This document shows positions 27,783 to 40,621 of a DNA stretch of 64,000 nt, piece after piece; position 1 is the stretch's first letter, and each line of letters begins with the position of its first letter. A program made the translations under genes and the position numbers. Under the pieces are notes generated by a model that saw only the letters and a list, made by a program, of their open reading frames with translations, was not told the origin of the DNA and searched no databases. Where the stretch lies: positions 115,557-179,556 of the forward strand of contig JBBHKE010003117.1 in assembly GCA_037447655.1 (NCBI GenBank), read 5' to 3'. The DNA is from Zygnema cylindricum. Taxonomy: Eukaryota > Streptophyta > Zygnematophyceae > Zygnematales > Zygnemataceae.

Positions 27783-30700
27783 ATGGCGTCTCTCTCTCTT
27801 GTCTACAGTCCATGGCGTCTCTTTCTCCTCTTTCTTCTTCCTTTGCTACACGTGTCATTTTGTCAAGGGGAGGATTTCTACAGAGGAACCGACGTCGTGG
27901 AACTGACAGATGCCACTTTCCGTACCAAAGTCCTGGAGGACCACCACATATGGATGGTGGAGTTTTATGCTCCTTGGTGTGGCCACTGCCAGAGGTGAGG
28001 GAGAATCCGTACAATGTACTTTTTCCGACTCTTGCTTCAAGGCCCTCCTTCTTTTTCTTGTGGCATTTCCTCTCCGTCCCTCTCCCTCTCCCTCTCCCTC
28101 TCCCTCTCCCTCTCCTCTCCCGCTTCCCCTCCCACTTCCCCTTCCTCTCTCGTCCTCTCTTGCTCTTTCTCTCCCTCTGAGGCATTTGTCTGTCAACTGT
28201 TTTATTAATTTTCGCTGTTTTTTTTTTTTTTTTTCATATTTTGTTTTTTTGGTTAGTGGACATGAAGTTATGTTAATGTGAAGTTATGTTCTGTCTATTG
28301 TAACGTCAAGTGATGAAAGAATTTTATCTATATTCTAATCTGAGACTTATTGGTGTTTTTTCCTCCTCCTTTTTGCTCACTTTCTTTATTCATTAATGGT
28401 ATTTATTGACTCTTTGACTCGCTTTTACCTCTCAAATAGCTTTGCTTGTATACGATCAATGAAAAGTCACTCAAGATCTACATTTATACTATGTATGTAT
28501 GATGTATCTTTCAGTTACTTTCACTGTAGTTTCATCCAGGTTTGATTTTCTTTAAATATGTAGAACTTATGCAGTTTTCGTCTCGTTTAGGAACGGACCC
28601 TTTGCATGTTAGACCAGACAGTATTGCGACTGTTTGTGGATTGAAATATTTTATAGAATTCACGAGGAACTTGATCAAAACATGACTTGCATGAGTTAAA
28701 ACACTTGTTAAGACATGAGTGAAACATGATTTGGAATATGAGTTGAACATGAGTTAAAACATGAGTTAAAACATGAATTAAAACATGAAATAAAACATGA
28801 ACTAAAACATGAATTATAACATGAATCAAAGCATGGATTAAAATCACAATTAACTTGAGTCAAAACTTGAGTTACACGAGTTAAAACACGAGTTAAAACA
28901 TGAACATGAGTTAAAGCATGAATTAAAACACAAGTAACATTGGTTAAAACATGAGTTGAGCATGGAAACTGAGATGCTTAAATAACAATGTCTGGAAAGA
29001 AAGAATTGATTATGCTTGGGGAAAACAGTTTTAACTTTGTAATGATGATGTGCATTCTAGTAAGAAGAGACAAAATACTGTTCATTTATCTTTTTGGTGA
29101 AGCCCCATTTGACACCATTTTAAAAACTGTTACGCAAAAGAGGGGCTTTTCACAAATTTGACAACAAATTTTCTCGTAATCTGTTTTCAGTCAGCGACTG
29201 TTGGTTTCTATGCTGAAAATTGTGAGATTTTTTGCTGATTGTGTTTTTTTTCTTCTTTTATTTTTCTTTTTCTTTTGTCCAATTGTCTCCTCTCTCCTTG
29301 GTTGGACAACAGATTGAAACCAGATTACCTTAAAGCAGCAACAGCAAGTAAGGTCGGTGAGGAAATAATATACAAATGTTATTTGTATGCAAATATTTGA
29401 CTTAAATATTAACTAAAACAATATCTATATGGTAGTACTTGACTTAATGTGAATTAAAATGTTATTTGCGTTTTAGTATTAGACTGATTATTAACAGTGC
29501 TAGTTTTATTTTAATATTTGATTTGGAATTACCTGAGAGGTAATTCTTGTCAAATTCAAGTCAAACCCAGTGAACGAAGTCAAATTCAGTCAACTCTAAG
29601 TCAAATTTAGTGAAATTCAAGTCACACATAATGAAATCCAAGTCAAATCAGTCTATTTCAAGTTAACTTTAATAAACTTTCAGTCAAATTCAGTGAAATT
29701 CAGGCCAAATCAATCTATTCTAAGTGAAATTTAGTAAAATTTAAGTCAAACTCAATGAAGTCTAAGTCAAAGCAATCTATTTCAAGTCAAATAATTCAAG
29801 TCAAGCTCAGTGAAAATCCAAGATAAACCAGTTGTTTTAAGTGAAAAGTTAGTGAAATTCAACTCAAATTTAGTCAATACCAAGTCAAATGTTGTGAAAC
29901 CTAAGTCAAATCCAGTGCGACAATATTATACTTGATCAAGCGCTCAGTTTCATCCATTCTGTATTAGTAAATTATTGCTAGGAATGAGACAATTTCATCT
30001 ATTCAATATTAGTGAACTATTACTGAGAATGGGACAAATCATCGACCGTAAGCTCCATCCCCTTAACTGAAAAAAAAAGGTGTCAAGCTGAGTTCAATGA
30101 GTTCGAAAATTGTTGAGCGCAAAAGTACGAAAAATAATAAATACGTCATGTATTAGTTCAATGGGCCGAAAATATTATATTCCTTTTTAGGAAAGGCAGA
30201 AAGTACAGATTCGTTTTTTCCCTGTTGGTGGGTCACACGGATCATTTTTTTTTTAAGATTGCTGACCCGAGTTGAAATCCCATAAATTTCGGTGTCCAAA
30301 AGTTCAATTTCCGACCAATCTAAATTAAGTGTTCAACCGAATCTTCCGAGGAGGTGGACCTTAACAGTGTTCTATATCAGTAAATCTTTACTAGGAATGG
30401 GACGATTTCACCTCTTCAATATTAGTATACCTATTCCAAGGAGTGAGACGATTTCATCTATTCTATATCAGTAAATGGCTACAAGGAATGAGACAACTTC
30501 ATCTATTCAATATTAGTAAGCTATACCTAAGAAGTTTTTGATTTCATCAATTCTTTATCAGTAAATGATTTCAAAGAATGAAAACCTTCATCTATTCGAT
30601 GTCATTCAATATTAGTAAACGATTACTAATAATTTTACGAAAGATAACAAGGAATGAAACAACTCCATCTATTAAAATGTTAATAAACATCGGTAAGTGA

Positions 30701-33040
30701 TTACTTGGAATGAGACAATTTACTGGATTTGGAGGGAGGAGGAGGGAGGACAGGGAATTGTACGGTTTGGAGCCATTAATGCAGATGAACACAAATCTGT
30801 TGGAAGTCAATATGGCATTCGAGGCTTCCCAACTTTGAAAATATTTGGAGCCAATAAAAAGAAGCCCGAAGATGTGAGTTTTAATGTTGTTGTTTCTTGT
30901 TTCCTGTTGTTTTTTTGTTTCTTTTTCATCTACTGGGAATTTTACATGTGATTATTCAGGAAATTAGAGGGAATGAGCTTGTGGATGGAAAATGAGGGAG
31001 GGACGGAGGGAGGGAGGGAAAGGAGGGGAATCAGGGGAGGAAAGGAGGGAAAGGACCTATCCTTGTCCAGGGATCCACTTTGGTCACTGGTGGAATGTGA
31101 TCTTTATCTTTTCTCTCTCTTCGCCCTTTGCTTCCCGTTGCGTTTTTCTTCCCTTTGTCTTATTCTTCTCTTTTGTCTTTTTCTTCTCTTGTGTCGTTTT
31201 CTTATTTTGTCTTTTTCCTTATTGCAGTACAATGGGGCGAGGTCAGCCAAAGCCATGGCTGATGCCCTAATTGCTCTCCTTCCTAATCTAGTTACCGTTC
31301 TTAAACAAGATTCGTACGAAAAGTTTTTACAAAAGTCTCCGGAATTGCCAAAAGCGGTCCTTTTCACCTCAAAAACCTCGACCTCTTCCCTTTACAAAGC
31401 TCTCGCTTTGGATTTGAAGGACAGGATGGCCATGGCTGAGATCCGATCCAAAAAGGAGGGAGGATTGCTGAAGGAAAAGGGGATAAAGGAGGAGGATTTG
31501 CCTGTATTGCTTGCATTCCCTGTAAAGAGAGGAGAAGCAGAAGGAGAAGGAGAAGGAGTGGGAGAAGGAGTGGGAGAAGGAGTGGGAGAAGGAGAAGGAG
31601 GAGCGGGAGAGCCTGTTAAGTATGAAGGGGAATTGAAGCATAAACCTCTTTTGAAGTTCCTGGCAAAGGTTAGTGAGGGAACAATTGTGACATTTATAGG
31701 TTTTATAAATGGTACTCCCCTCAAAAATATTCAAGAATCCACTTCTCCCTCTCTCCCTCTCTAATGGATAGTTTCAAGAAACTTAAAAAGTAAAAAAATT
31801 GACTCACGGATGGTTTTTTATCTTTTTTTGTGCAGTTCGCACTTCCAAAACTGGACAAGAAAAAAAAGGAAGCGAAAAAGGATTCTAAGAAGGATTCCAA
31901 AGGGGAGAGTGAAAGTTCAAAAAAAAAAAGTACAACTTCGAGTAGTAGTGAACAGAAACCTAAAGCCAGTGAGAAGCAAAAAGGAGGGCTCAAAGAAGTC
32001 AAGAGTCAGGAAGATATACAGCAATATTGTACCACTGGAGGAGGATTTTGTGTATTTTCTCTCCTAAAGGGAGGAGAAAATGCGGATCAGGTATGTCTCA
32101 CAAATCAACTGAGGAATCATTAGGCATATTTTCACTTACATTTTACAGTCATGTTTTGTCATCTTTCGGTCGTGTCACCTGAATTTTGGTCAGATGTTGG
32201 GTAACAAAGATGACCAAAAGATGACCAAAACTTGACCAAAAGGTTGCCAAAAGTTGACCGAAAAGACCAAAAGCTGACCAGGACATGACCAGAAAATGTA
32301 AGTGAGAATGTGCCTATCGTTTGAGTTTATGTTTATGTTACACAACATATATTGAGGAAAAAAGTATCGGAGCTCAAGTCTATGTTCCACAAAACAACTG
32401 CGGAAGCATATCTGTCTGTCAAATTGATGTTAAAATTTGCTAAATGTTGATTGTGTTATTACGTCAAGTATAATGTGCAATAGACTAGGGGCAGAGAAAG
32501 AGGGGAGAGAGGGGTAAGTATATTCGGTTACGTTATCTGTTTTCTGAAAATTTGTAAACTAGTTAAGCATTAGAGAGGTCTCGGAATGGGTTATCGACAT
32601 TCACACAATGTCCCTTTTTTTTCCGTTAAGGTCGCCGTTAGTTGCTCTCCACGCTAATTTTAGTGCACAAGGAAAGTTCTAATGGTCCAGAAACTATTAG
32701 CTGTATGTTTTCTGAGCAAGTTTCCTTTTTTTTGTATGTTTTTCAACAGGTTGACAAATTGACATCATTGGCGTCAAAGTTCTCCAAAGATCCACTCAAG
32801 TTCGTGTGGGCTGATGTGACGAAGTACCCGAAGTTGAAATCAGTATTTTTCGAAAATGATGGAGAAGAAACAGAAACAGAAAGTTACCCTATTGTGGGAA
32901 TAGTGAATACTAAAAGAAAAAAGTTTGCGGTCAGTAAAGGTTTGGAGGGCTTAGAGCCAATGTTGGATAGAGTACTAGGAGGAGATTTGCAAATGAGTTC
33001 GAAGCTCTCCGAGGGTTGGGATCAGGTAGTAGATAGTTGA
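27783..33040 (+). CDS. P5/Mpd1-type protein disulfide isomerase, single CGHC domain
   Basis: Six exons: 27783-27994, 29313-29352, 30754-30873, 31228-31668, 31836-32090 and 32750-33040. They give 452 residues. A hydrophobic signal peptide (about residues 1-28) precedes one thioredoxin domain with the active site CGHC at 66-69 and the PDIA6-like segments FGAINADEH and [18 protein letters not shown]. The next part, starting [14 protein letters not shown] with [11 protein letters not shown], matches yeast Mpd1 after its thioredoxin domain. A Lys/Ser-rich linker and a C-terminal segment like the PDIA6 b domain ([16 protein letters not shown]) follow. Expected role: thiol-disulfide exchange in the ER. 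Oddities are a GEGEGVGEG low-complexity insert in exon 4 and no KDEL/HDEL terminus. The exon 2 donor (AAG|GTCGG) is weak, so the exon 2/3 junction is the least certain. Confidence 0.87.
28660..28960. repeat. Degenerate 'acatgagttaaa' minisatellite in intron 1
   Basis: Roughly twenty imperfect copies of a 12-14-bp unit (aacatgagttaaa and variants) fill the middle of disulfide isomerase intron 1. A CT-rich run (28,077-28,165) lies near the start of the same intron. Confidence 0.8.
29545..29920. repeat. Degenerate 'aagtcaaattcagtgaaattc' repeats in intron 2
   Basis: About fifteen imperfect copies of a ~20-bp unit built on 'agtcaaa' and 'cagtgaaat'. Confidence 0.8.
29940..30720. repeat. Degenerate 'ggaatgagacaatttcatc' repeats in intron 2
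   Basis: Repeated phrases 'ctattcaatattagtaaac' and 'actaggaatgagacaa' recur at roughly 60-bp spacing right up to the exon 3 acceptor. The array starts where the previous array ends, with unrelated text at 30,030-30,340. Confidence 0.75.
32123..32314. mobile_element. MITE family C, copy 1 (in disulfide isomerase intron 5)
   Basis: A 192-bp element with inverted ends: left GGCATATTTTCACTTACATT, and right, reverse-complemented, GGCACATTCTCACTTACATT. TA dinucleotides flank both sides (32,121-32,122 and 32,315-32,316). The interior is repeats of 'tgaccaaaag' in the right half and their complement in the left, so the single strand can fold into a long hairpin. TA flanks suggest a Tc1/mariner-like or Harbinger-like mobiliser. 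Confidence 0.75.
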
Positions 33041-34140
33041 TTTGGAAAAATATATATGTATTTTACTTTTTGTGTTAATATTATAAACTTTGTTCTCTCT
33101 CATGGTTGACTGGACATCATTTTCGTTTTGGTTTGAAATAACATGTTCGTGATCGACGTTTTTGTGTTAATATTATGAACTTCGATGGTTCTCACGGTCG
33201 ACTGTACACCATTTTAGTGAAGTTATAGTTCATTTGTAGTACTTTTGGTTTGTTTGTGTGTTATTTCGTTTGTAGTTTCTAACGGTTGAGTGTTTATTAT
33301 TTTAATAAGTCGTTGTAGGTTTTCATTCGATGCTTTGCGTTAATTTTGCGAACTTGTTTTTTTATTTTTCGCTTTAGGAAAGTTATTGTTTTAGTTTCTT
33401 ACTAAACGCAGTTGGTTTAAATTCAATTTTTCCGTACCTTACCCATTTAAAAAAAAAAAGGTTAACAGTTATTGTTTGGAGGGAAAACTACATTTTTCTG
33501 TTATGGTCTCTGAGGAGAGGTTGAACTCACCAAGTTTTGGATACCTGAGTCATTGCATGATCTATATTTTCCTGATGTAAATAAAAAGACGTGTTTTTTC
33601 TACATATGTTTTTCTACTTTCCCTGCCTTGATTGCAAATAACTAAGCAGGCGGGGAAATCTGGCAGGTAAGAGACATTCCACAGGCTGTTATCCTCACAC
33701 CATCGTTTGGTATTATATTGCACTCGTTTTTGAAATAGCCATCACGTGAAGCATTTAGCATTCTGTTTCCGCTTCAATACTCTATTTGCCACCTGTGGTT
33801 GCAATATCCACGTGTACTTGTAGGCTGGTTGTTTGTTTTATTATTTGTAAAAGTTACATCAACGTAGGAAACCAAGGACCAACATTTGTAAAAGTTTAAT
33901 CTCGCTTGTTAATTCAATCTGCCTATGGAAGCAGTCTGTACAGTAGCATGCAAGTAGTCAGATTACATGATCTCGATACAATAGCGATATATTATAAAAT
34001 CGAGCATCTTTCGTTCTACAGTAATCGATACTACCGCTGACGAGATGAAAACATATATAGAATCGAGTATCGCCTGGATGAGTAAAAGACAGGAAATGTA
34101 GAACACGAACGGTCGAAGTTCTCGGGGCATGAGTATTTTG
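33041..34140. other. Intergenic, 3' flank of the disulfide isomerase gene
   Basis: No gene is supported. The phrase 'gtgttaatattatgaactt' with a following 'ggtcgactg' word recurs with a spacing of about 90 bp between 33,072 and 33,300. The last 8 bases (34,133-34,140, GTATTTTG) form the left target duplication of the hAT composite. Confidence 0.5.
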
Positions 34141-34681
34141 TAGTGTTGTGTATCAGTAAAAAAATTATCGCGATAACACCAATACCAATAGTTATTGGTT
34201 ATCGAACGGTCAGAGGTGATATATCGGTGTGCGACCAACAAATTCCATATCGGCAATCACTTTATAAATATAACGTACGGACATTTAGTACTTTATTTTA
34301 TACTGTATTATCTGTGCACATTATATAACGTGGCATGTCACGTATAAGAATCTGTTCCGTGACTATTTAACTGGGATATATTACGGCCAGCGCAGCACAT
34401 AAAACGTAGACAAATTTAAAATAATACTTTATAGTTCTAAAACTATACTACCGAAACGAAAAAAATAAAATACATTCTAAAAATTGTGAATCAAACATTT
34501 TTCGAAAAAACGATGAACGGATGTACAGACGAACAGACGTACAGACGAACACATCTGTCAGACTGCCGACATTTACAGCCATCATATTTTTGAACCTACA
34601 ATTATCAGGCAGCACGTATTTGAAGAAAAACTAGTTTTTTATGAAATAATAGAAAATTAAAATTATATATTTATCCATTTA

Positions 34682-36760
34682 ATGGATTATCAAGAAATAA
34701 ATAGGAGGAGAGGAGGATGGGACACAGATTTTTGATGAGGAGGTAGGAGACATTCTAAATGTCAAAGAATTAGAGAACTTACAAAAAGTTAAGGAGAAAT
34801 GCAAATATTCTAAAAAAGGCATTCCCAATGGAGCAGTATCAAAAGTATGGCAGTATTTAAAGGTGTTGCACGATGGCAGTCATTCAGATAAAGCTTTTGT
34901 AATTACTGTGACATGCCTTGTGGCTAGAGGGGAAATCACTAAACCCTTCAAATTTAGTGTCTCACCTAAACCATAAGCACAAAAATCTATTTGCAACCGG
35001 GAAACTGAAAGAGATTGAAGAGAAACCAGGAGCACACGAGGGCTTCATCAATAAGTTAAACACAAGTTTTTTTGGATTCGCAACCGCTAAGTGTGGCAGA
35101 GAGCGTGGAGTTTCGCGAGATGATCAAAGGGTTATCATCGAAAACATCGATCCCAAATCGGCGGGGAATAACGTCTAGAATGGAGGAGATAAGCATAAAG
35201 GTTCGTTTAAGTTTAGCAAAATTACTTGTGAGAGACCGTTTGTGTAATTCTCGACACATGAACTTGAGTGTCTAATGAGTCTTACTGTTCACTAACTGCC
35301 CATTTCATCAATTCATAATGCGATCTCTTAAATGTAGGCTTAGGGTGTTCCCCTTATCCAAGGGGTCACATAACAAAAGCCATAACAAAAAAGTATAAGG
35401 ACATGCTGGCAAATTAAACATTTTTGAAAATGCGGTGGCACTTTGTGTGAGTGTCACTGTGGTTGCCATAAAAAAAACAAGTAAAGCTATGTCGTGTGAT
35501 TGGCACATATGTGTTGACCACCTCCTAGAGTTGGTCACAGGAAAAATCTTTGCATGTCCAGGTGTGTCATCACACATAAGAACTACACATGAGAACTGCC
35601 AAAAATATAGTTAGGTTTTTTAAGAGCTTTCGAGAGCAAATGACATACACAAAAGTTTTACCACTCAATTAGGCATTAAGTGGAAGTCATTGGTGCCTAA
35701 TGTAGCAACAAGGTGGTGGTCTACTTATTCTATGCTTGCTTCAATTTTATATTTGAACGAACCATTATGTGCTTTGATGAATACAGCGGTTCCGATAAAT
35801 GCAAAATTTAGCGATAAGTCATGGATTGTTTAGAAGAATGAGTGACTCTTTTGAGGCCTTTTATTGTGGCTCAAAGGGTTTTCGAAAAAGAAAGTTATGT
35901 CACATTGAGTTGGGTTCTTATTATTATTAACTCATTTTTTAAGGGTTTGAGAACGTGATTTGTTACACCAGAATTGAGAACGACACCTCAATTGAGAACG
36001 ACACCTCAATTGAAAATGATAGGAATTCGACAAATCACTTAATTGCATCTGCAATGGTTCCCGATTTTGAAACCTGATTTTGGCACTCTTGAGCTTGCCA
36101 CTCTTCCCATAAAAATGTTTATCGCTTCAGCATTAGATCGTAAGACGAAACAACTTGAATTTTTTTCTTCTTTAGAACAAGATAAAGTTTGGCAAAAAAT
36201 ACTCTATGTTTTGTTCGAAAAGTTTGACGCGGATGTGCTAAGTTCTCAACCTTTAGAGGTTGGTGCCGACGGTGGAATTTTGGAAAGTGAAAATAAATAT
36301 ATCGTGAAAAAGGTGGCTACTGAAAATAAGACGATGATGATATTTTCTTGACGCTAAAAACAGATTTACCGATGTCTTCGACGTCCGTAATGGAAGGTCC
36401 TCTTACATATTCTGATCATGACCTCCTTCGAGATGAGTTTAAGGACCACTTGCTCCATGACATCCAAATCTACAAAGGGCGTCAAATTTTAGAGCATTCC
36501 GAGAAAGAGCTCGAGAACCCTTTGAAAAGGTGGGTCGGAAAATGTCACATTTTTTTGGCATTGAGCTCTTTAGCTCGAATATTTTTAGCTTTACCCGCTA
36601 CTTAAGCTCTTTCGGAGCGGGTATTTTCAGTTGCCAGTCATATTGCAACGGTGAAACGGAACCGGCTTAATCCAGGGTACATTAAAAAACTGGTTTTTCT
36701 AAAATGATCTTGGAAAGCGACCGAGTCCCTCATAAATGTTCGTGATGAAAAAGTGTAGGC
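34682..36760 (+). pseudogene. hAT transposase remnant, copy 1
   Basis: Starts at an ATG, is frameshifted early, and keeps a BED-finger-like C-terminal half (LNPSNLVSHLNHKHKN). It ends with the hAT dimerisation region (PLKRWVGKCHIFLALSSLAR, LALPAT, then ALSERVFSVA after a stop). The TAA at 36,603-36,605 interrupts this most conserved block. A single-base deletion near 36,331 breaks a frame that stays open in copy 2. Many other stops are present, so no active protein is possible. Confidence 0.85.
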
Positions 36761-36939
36761 GATTGCCAAAGAAAGAACTAACGATGATAATGGGGGAAAT
36801 ACGGTATTCCAGAGCGGAAAACGACTAAAGGAATCAGGAAAAGTACTTTAAGTTTGGTGGAAATGTACGTCAAAAAAAATTAATGTAGTGGTAATTTATA
36901 TTTTTTTTTAGGTACATTTGTAGAATGTACGGTTGAAAC

Positions 36940-37500
36940 ATTTTAGATTTTAGAGGGTTAAATTTTAAAAAGTATGAATTTTACAATTTTCAGATTTTGA
37001 ATTGGGTGATTTTTGAATTTTCATACATTGACAATGTGGTAATTGGATTTTGAGAAAATTGACATTCACGATTTCTGGACATTGATATTTGATAGGTTAA
37101 GAATTTTATAATTTTTAGATTTTGAATTTAGTGATTTTGGAATTTTCAAACATTGACAATATGGTAAGTGTATTTTGAGAAATATGATATTGAAGATTTT
37201 TAGACATTGATATATATTAGGTTAAGAATTTTATAATTTTCAAATTTTGAATTTTGAATAGCTCATAATCGTCCAAATTTCAATTTATGTATTTATTTTG
37301 CCTGATTTTATTGCGGATCCTTTCTAAAATGGACTGAAAATGCATTAAAAAAAAAACCAATGTACACAAACAATAGAAGTGATACGAGGGGGTAATTAAC
37401 ATTGCAAAAAGAAAATAACTGTCAAAAGGATATTTTGGACGTGTATGGAAGGGTGTAAAACGAAGTAAAACCACTTTAAATCGGGGGAAAGAGGGTTTGC
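36940..37500. other. hAT copy 1, non-coding 3' part
   Basis: AT-rich text ('gattttgaattt', 'acattgacaatatggtaa') in two internal imperfect copies about 115 bp apart. It is mirrored on the other arm at 37,860-38,400. No coding potential. Confidence 0.6.
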
Positions 37501-37509
37501 GGCGTGTCC

Positions 37510-37740
37510 GGGAAATAAAACGTACAGTTTAGTGTATTGGCCGTACATTTATGGGTACATTCGATACATATATTGCTGATTGTTATCGATATCGGTGTTA
37601 TTGCCGATAAAACTGATAAATATCGGGTATTTATCGGTGATAATACCGATAGCGATATATTGCACCAATTTATCGATTATCGGCTACCCAAAAAAAGTCC
37701 ATATCGGTTATCGCCAAATCGTTACCGATACACAACACTA
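37510..37740 (+). repeat. hAT 3' subterminal region, first copy
   Basis: Dense in TATCGG and CCGATA words and ends TACCGATACACAACACTA. It is repeated in direct orientation at 41,156-41,375, so the composite contains two 3' termini in plus orientation. Confidence 0.8.
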
Positions 37741-38543
37741 TGTATTATCGTTGGACGCGTCGTGGACCATTTTCCCCTGATTTCCGTAAAAAATCGCGAT
37801 ATTTCCATCATTATTTTTAATTTAAGGGGGTTTTCTTTCGTTTAACATCCTCCCATACCCGTCCGGAATATCCTTTTGACTGTTATTTCATTTTTGCAAG
37901 GTTAATTACCCCCTCGTATCACTTCTATTGTTTGTGTACATTGGTTTGTTTTTTAATGCATTTTCAGTCCATTCTAGAAAAGATCCGCGATAAAATCAGG
38001 CAAAATAAATACATAAATTGAAATTTGGATGATTATGAGCTATTCAAAATTCAAAATTTGAAAATTATAAAATTCTTAACCTAATATATATCAATGTCTA
38101 AAAATCTTCAATATCATATTTCTCAAAATCCACTTACCATATTGTCAATGTTTGAAAATTCCAAAATCACTAAATTCAAAATCTAAAAATTATAAAATTC
38201 TTAACCTATCAAATATCAATGTCCAGAAATCGTGAATGTCAATTTTCTCAAAATCCAATTACCACATTGTCAATTTATGAAAATTCAAAAATCACCCAAT
38301 TCAAAATCTGAAAATTGTAAAATCCATACCTTTTAAAATTTAACCCTTTAAAATCTAAAATGTTTCAACCGTATATTCTACAAATGTACCTAAAAAAAAA
38401 TAAAAAATTACCACTACATTAATTTTTTTTGACGTACATTTCCACCAAACTTAAAGTACATTTCCCGATTCCATTAGTCGTTTTCCACTCTGGAATACCG
38501 TATTTCCCCCATGATCATCGTTAGTTCTTTCTTTGGCAATCGC

Positions 38544-40621
38544 CTACACTTTTTCATCACGAACATTTATGAGGGACTCGGTCGCTTTCCAAGATCATTT
38601 TAGAAAAACCAGTTTTTTAATGTACCCTGGATTAAGCCGGTTCCGTTTCACCGTTGCAATATGACTGGCAACTGAAAATACCCGCTCCGAAAGAGCTTAA
38701 GTAGCGGGTAAAGCTAAAAATATTCGAGCTAAAGAGCTCAATGCCAAAAAAATGTGACATTTTCCGACCCACCTTTTCAAAGGGTTCTCGAGCTCTTTCT
38801 CGGAATGCTCTAAAATTTGACGCCCTTTGTAGATTTGGATGTCATGGAGCAAGTGGTCCTTAAACTCATCTCGAAGGAGGTCATGATCAGAATATGTAAG
38901 AGGACCTTCCATTACGGACGTCGAAGACATCGGTAAATCTGTTTTTAGCGTCAAGAAAATATCATCATCGTCTTCATTTTCAGTAGCCACCTTTTTCACG
39001 ATATATTTATTTTCACTTTCCAAAATTCCACCGTCGGCACCAACCTCTAAAGGTTGAGAACTAAGCACATCCGCGTCAAACTTTTCGAACAAAACATAGA
39101 GTATTTTTTGCCAAACTTTATCTTGTTCTAAAGAAGACAAAAATGCAAGTTGTTTCGTCCTACGATCTAATGTTGTAGCGATAAACATTTTTATGGGAAG
39201 AGTCGCAAACTCAAGAGTGCCAAAATCGGGTTTCAAAATCGGAAACCATTGCAGATAGAATTAAGTGATTTGTCGAATTCCTATCATTTTCAATTGAGGT
39301 GTCATTTTCAATTGAGGTGTCGTTTTCAATTGAGGTGTAACAAACCACGTTCTCAAACCCTTAAGAAGTGAGTTAATAATAATAAGAACCCAACTCAATG
39401 TGACATAACTTTCTTTTTCCAAAACTCTTTGAGCCAGAATAAAAGGCCTCAAAAGAATCACTCTTTTTTCTAAACAATCCATGACTCATCGCTAAATTTT
39501 GCATTTATCGAAACCGGTGTATTCATCAAAGCACATAATGGTTTGTTCAAATATAAAATTGAAGCAAGCATAGAATAAGTAGACCACCACCTTGTTGCTA
39601 CATTAGGCACCAATGACTTCCACTTAATGCCTAATTGAGTGGTAAAACTTTTGAGTATGTCATTAGCTCTCGAAAGCTCTTAAAAAACTTAACTAGATTT
39701 TTGGCAGTTGTCATGTGTATTTCTTATGTGTGATGATACACCTGGACCTGTAAAGAATTTTCCCGTGACCAACTCTAGAAGGTGGTCAACACATATGTGC
39801 CAATCACACGACATAGCTTTATCATTTTTTTTATGGCAACCGCAGTGACACTCACACAAAGTGTCACCGCATTTTCAAAAATGTTTAATTTGCCAACATG
39901 TCTTTATACTTCTTTGTTATGGCTTTTGCTGTGTGACCCCTTGGATAAGGGGAACACCCAAAGCCTACATTTAAGAGATCGCTTTATGAATTGATGAAAT
40001 GGGCAATTAGTGAACAGTATGACTGATCAGACACTCAAGTTCATGTGTCCATAATTACACAAACGGTCTCTCCTTCAAGTAATTTTGCTAAACTTAAACG
40101 AACCTTTATGCTTATCTCCTCCATTCTAGACGTTATTCCCCGCTGATTTGGGATCGATGTATTCAATGATAACCCTTTGATCATCTCGCGAAACTCAACG
40201 CTCTCTGTTATATTTAGCGGTTGCGAATCCAAAAAAGCTTGTGTTTAACTTATTGATGAAGCCCTCGAGTGCTCTTGGTTTCTCTTCAATCTCTTTCAGT
40301 TTCCCGGTTGCAAATAGATTTTTGTGCTTATGCTTTAGGTGAGACACTAAATTTGAAGGGTTTAGTGATTTCCCCTCTAGCCACAAAGCATGTCACAGTC
40401 ATTACAAAAGCTTTATCTGAATGACTGCCATCGTGCAACACCTTAAAATACTGCCATACTTTTGATACTGCTCCATTGGGAATGCCTTTTTTAGAATATT
40501 TTCATTTTTCCTTAACTTTTTGTAAGTTCTCTAATTTTTTGACATTTAGAATGTCTCCTACCTCCTCATCAAAAATCTGTGTCCCATCCTCCTCTCCTCC
40601 TATAATTTCTTGATAATCCAT
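38544..40621 (-). pseudogene. hAT transposase remnant, copy 2 (inverted)
   Basis: The mirror image of copy 1. The first ~36 codons (MDYQEIIGGEEDGTQ...) read cleanly. Frameshifts and stops follow. The 38,697-39,236 part is a 179-codon open frame ending in the hAT dimerisation block at LALPAT followed by the same TAA stop as in copy 1. The conserved ALSERVF continuation lies beyond the stop. Confidence 0.85.
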
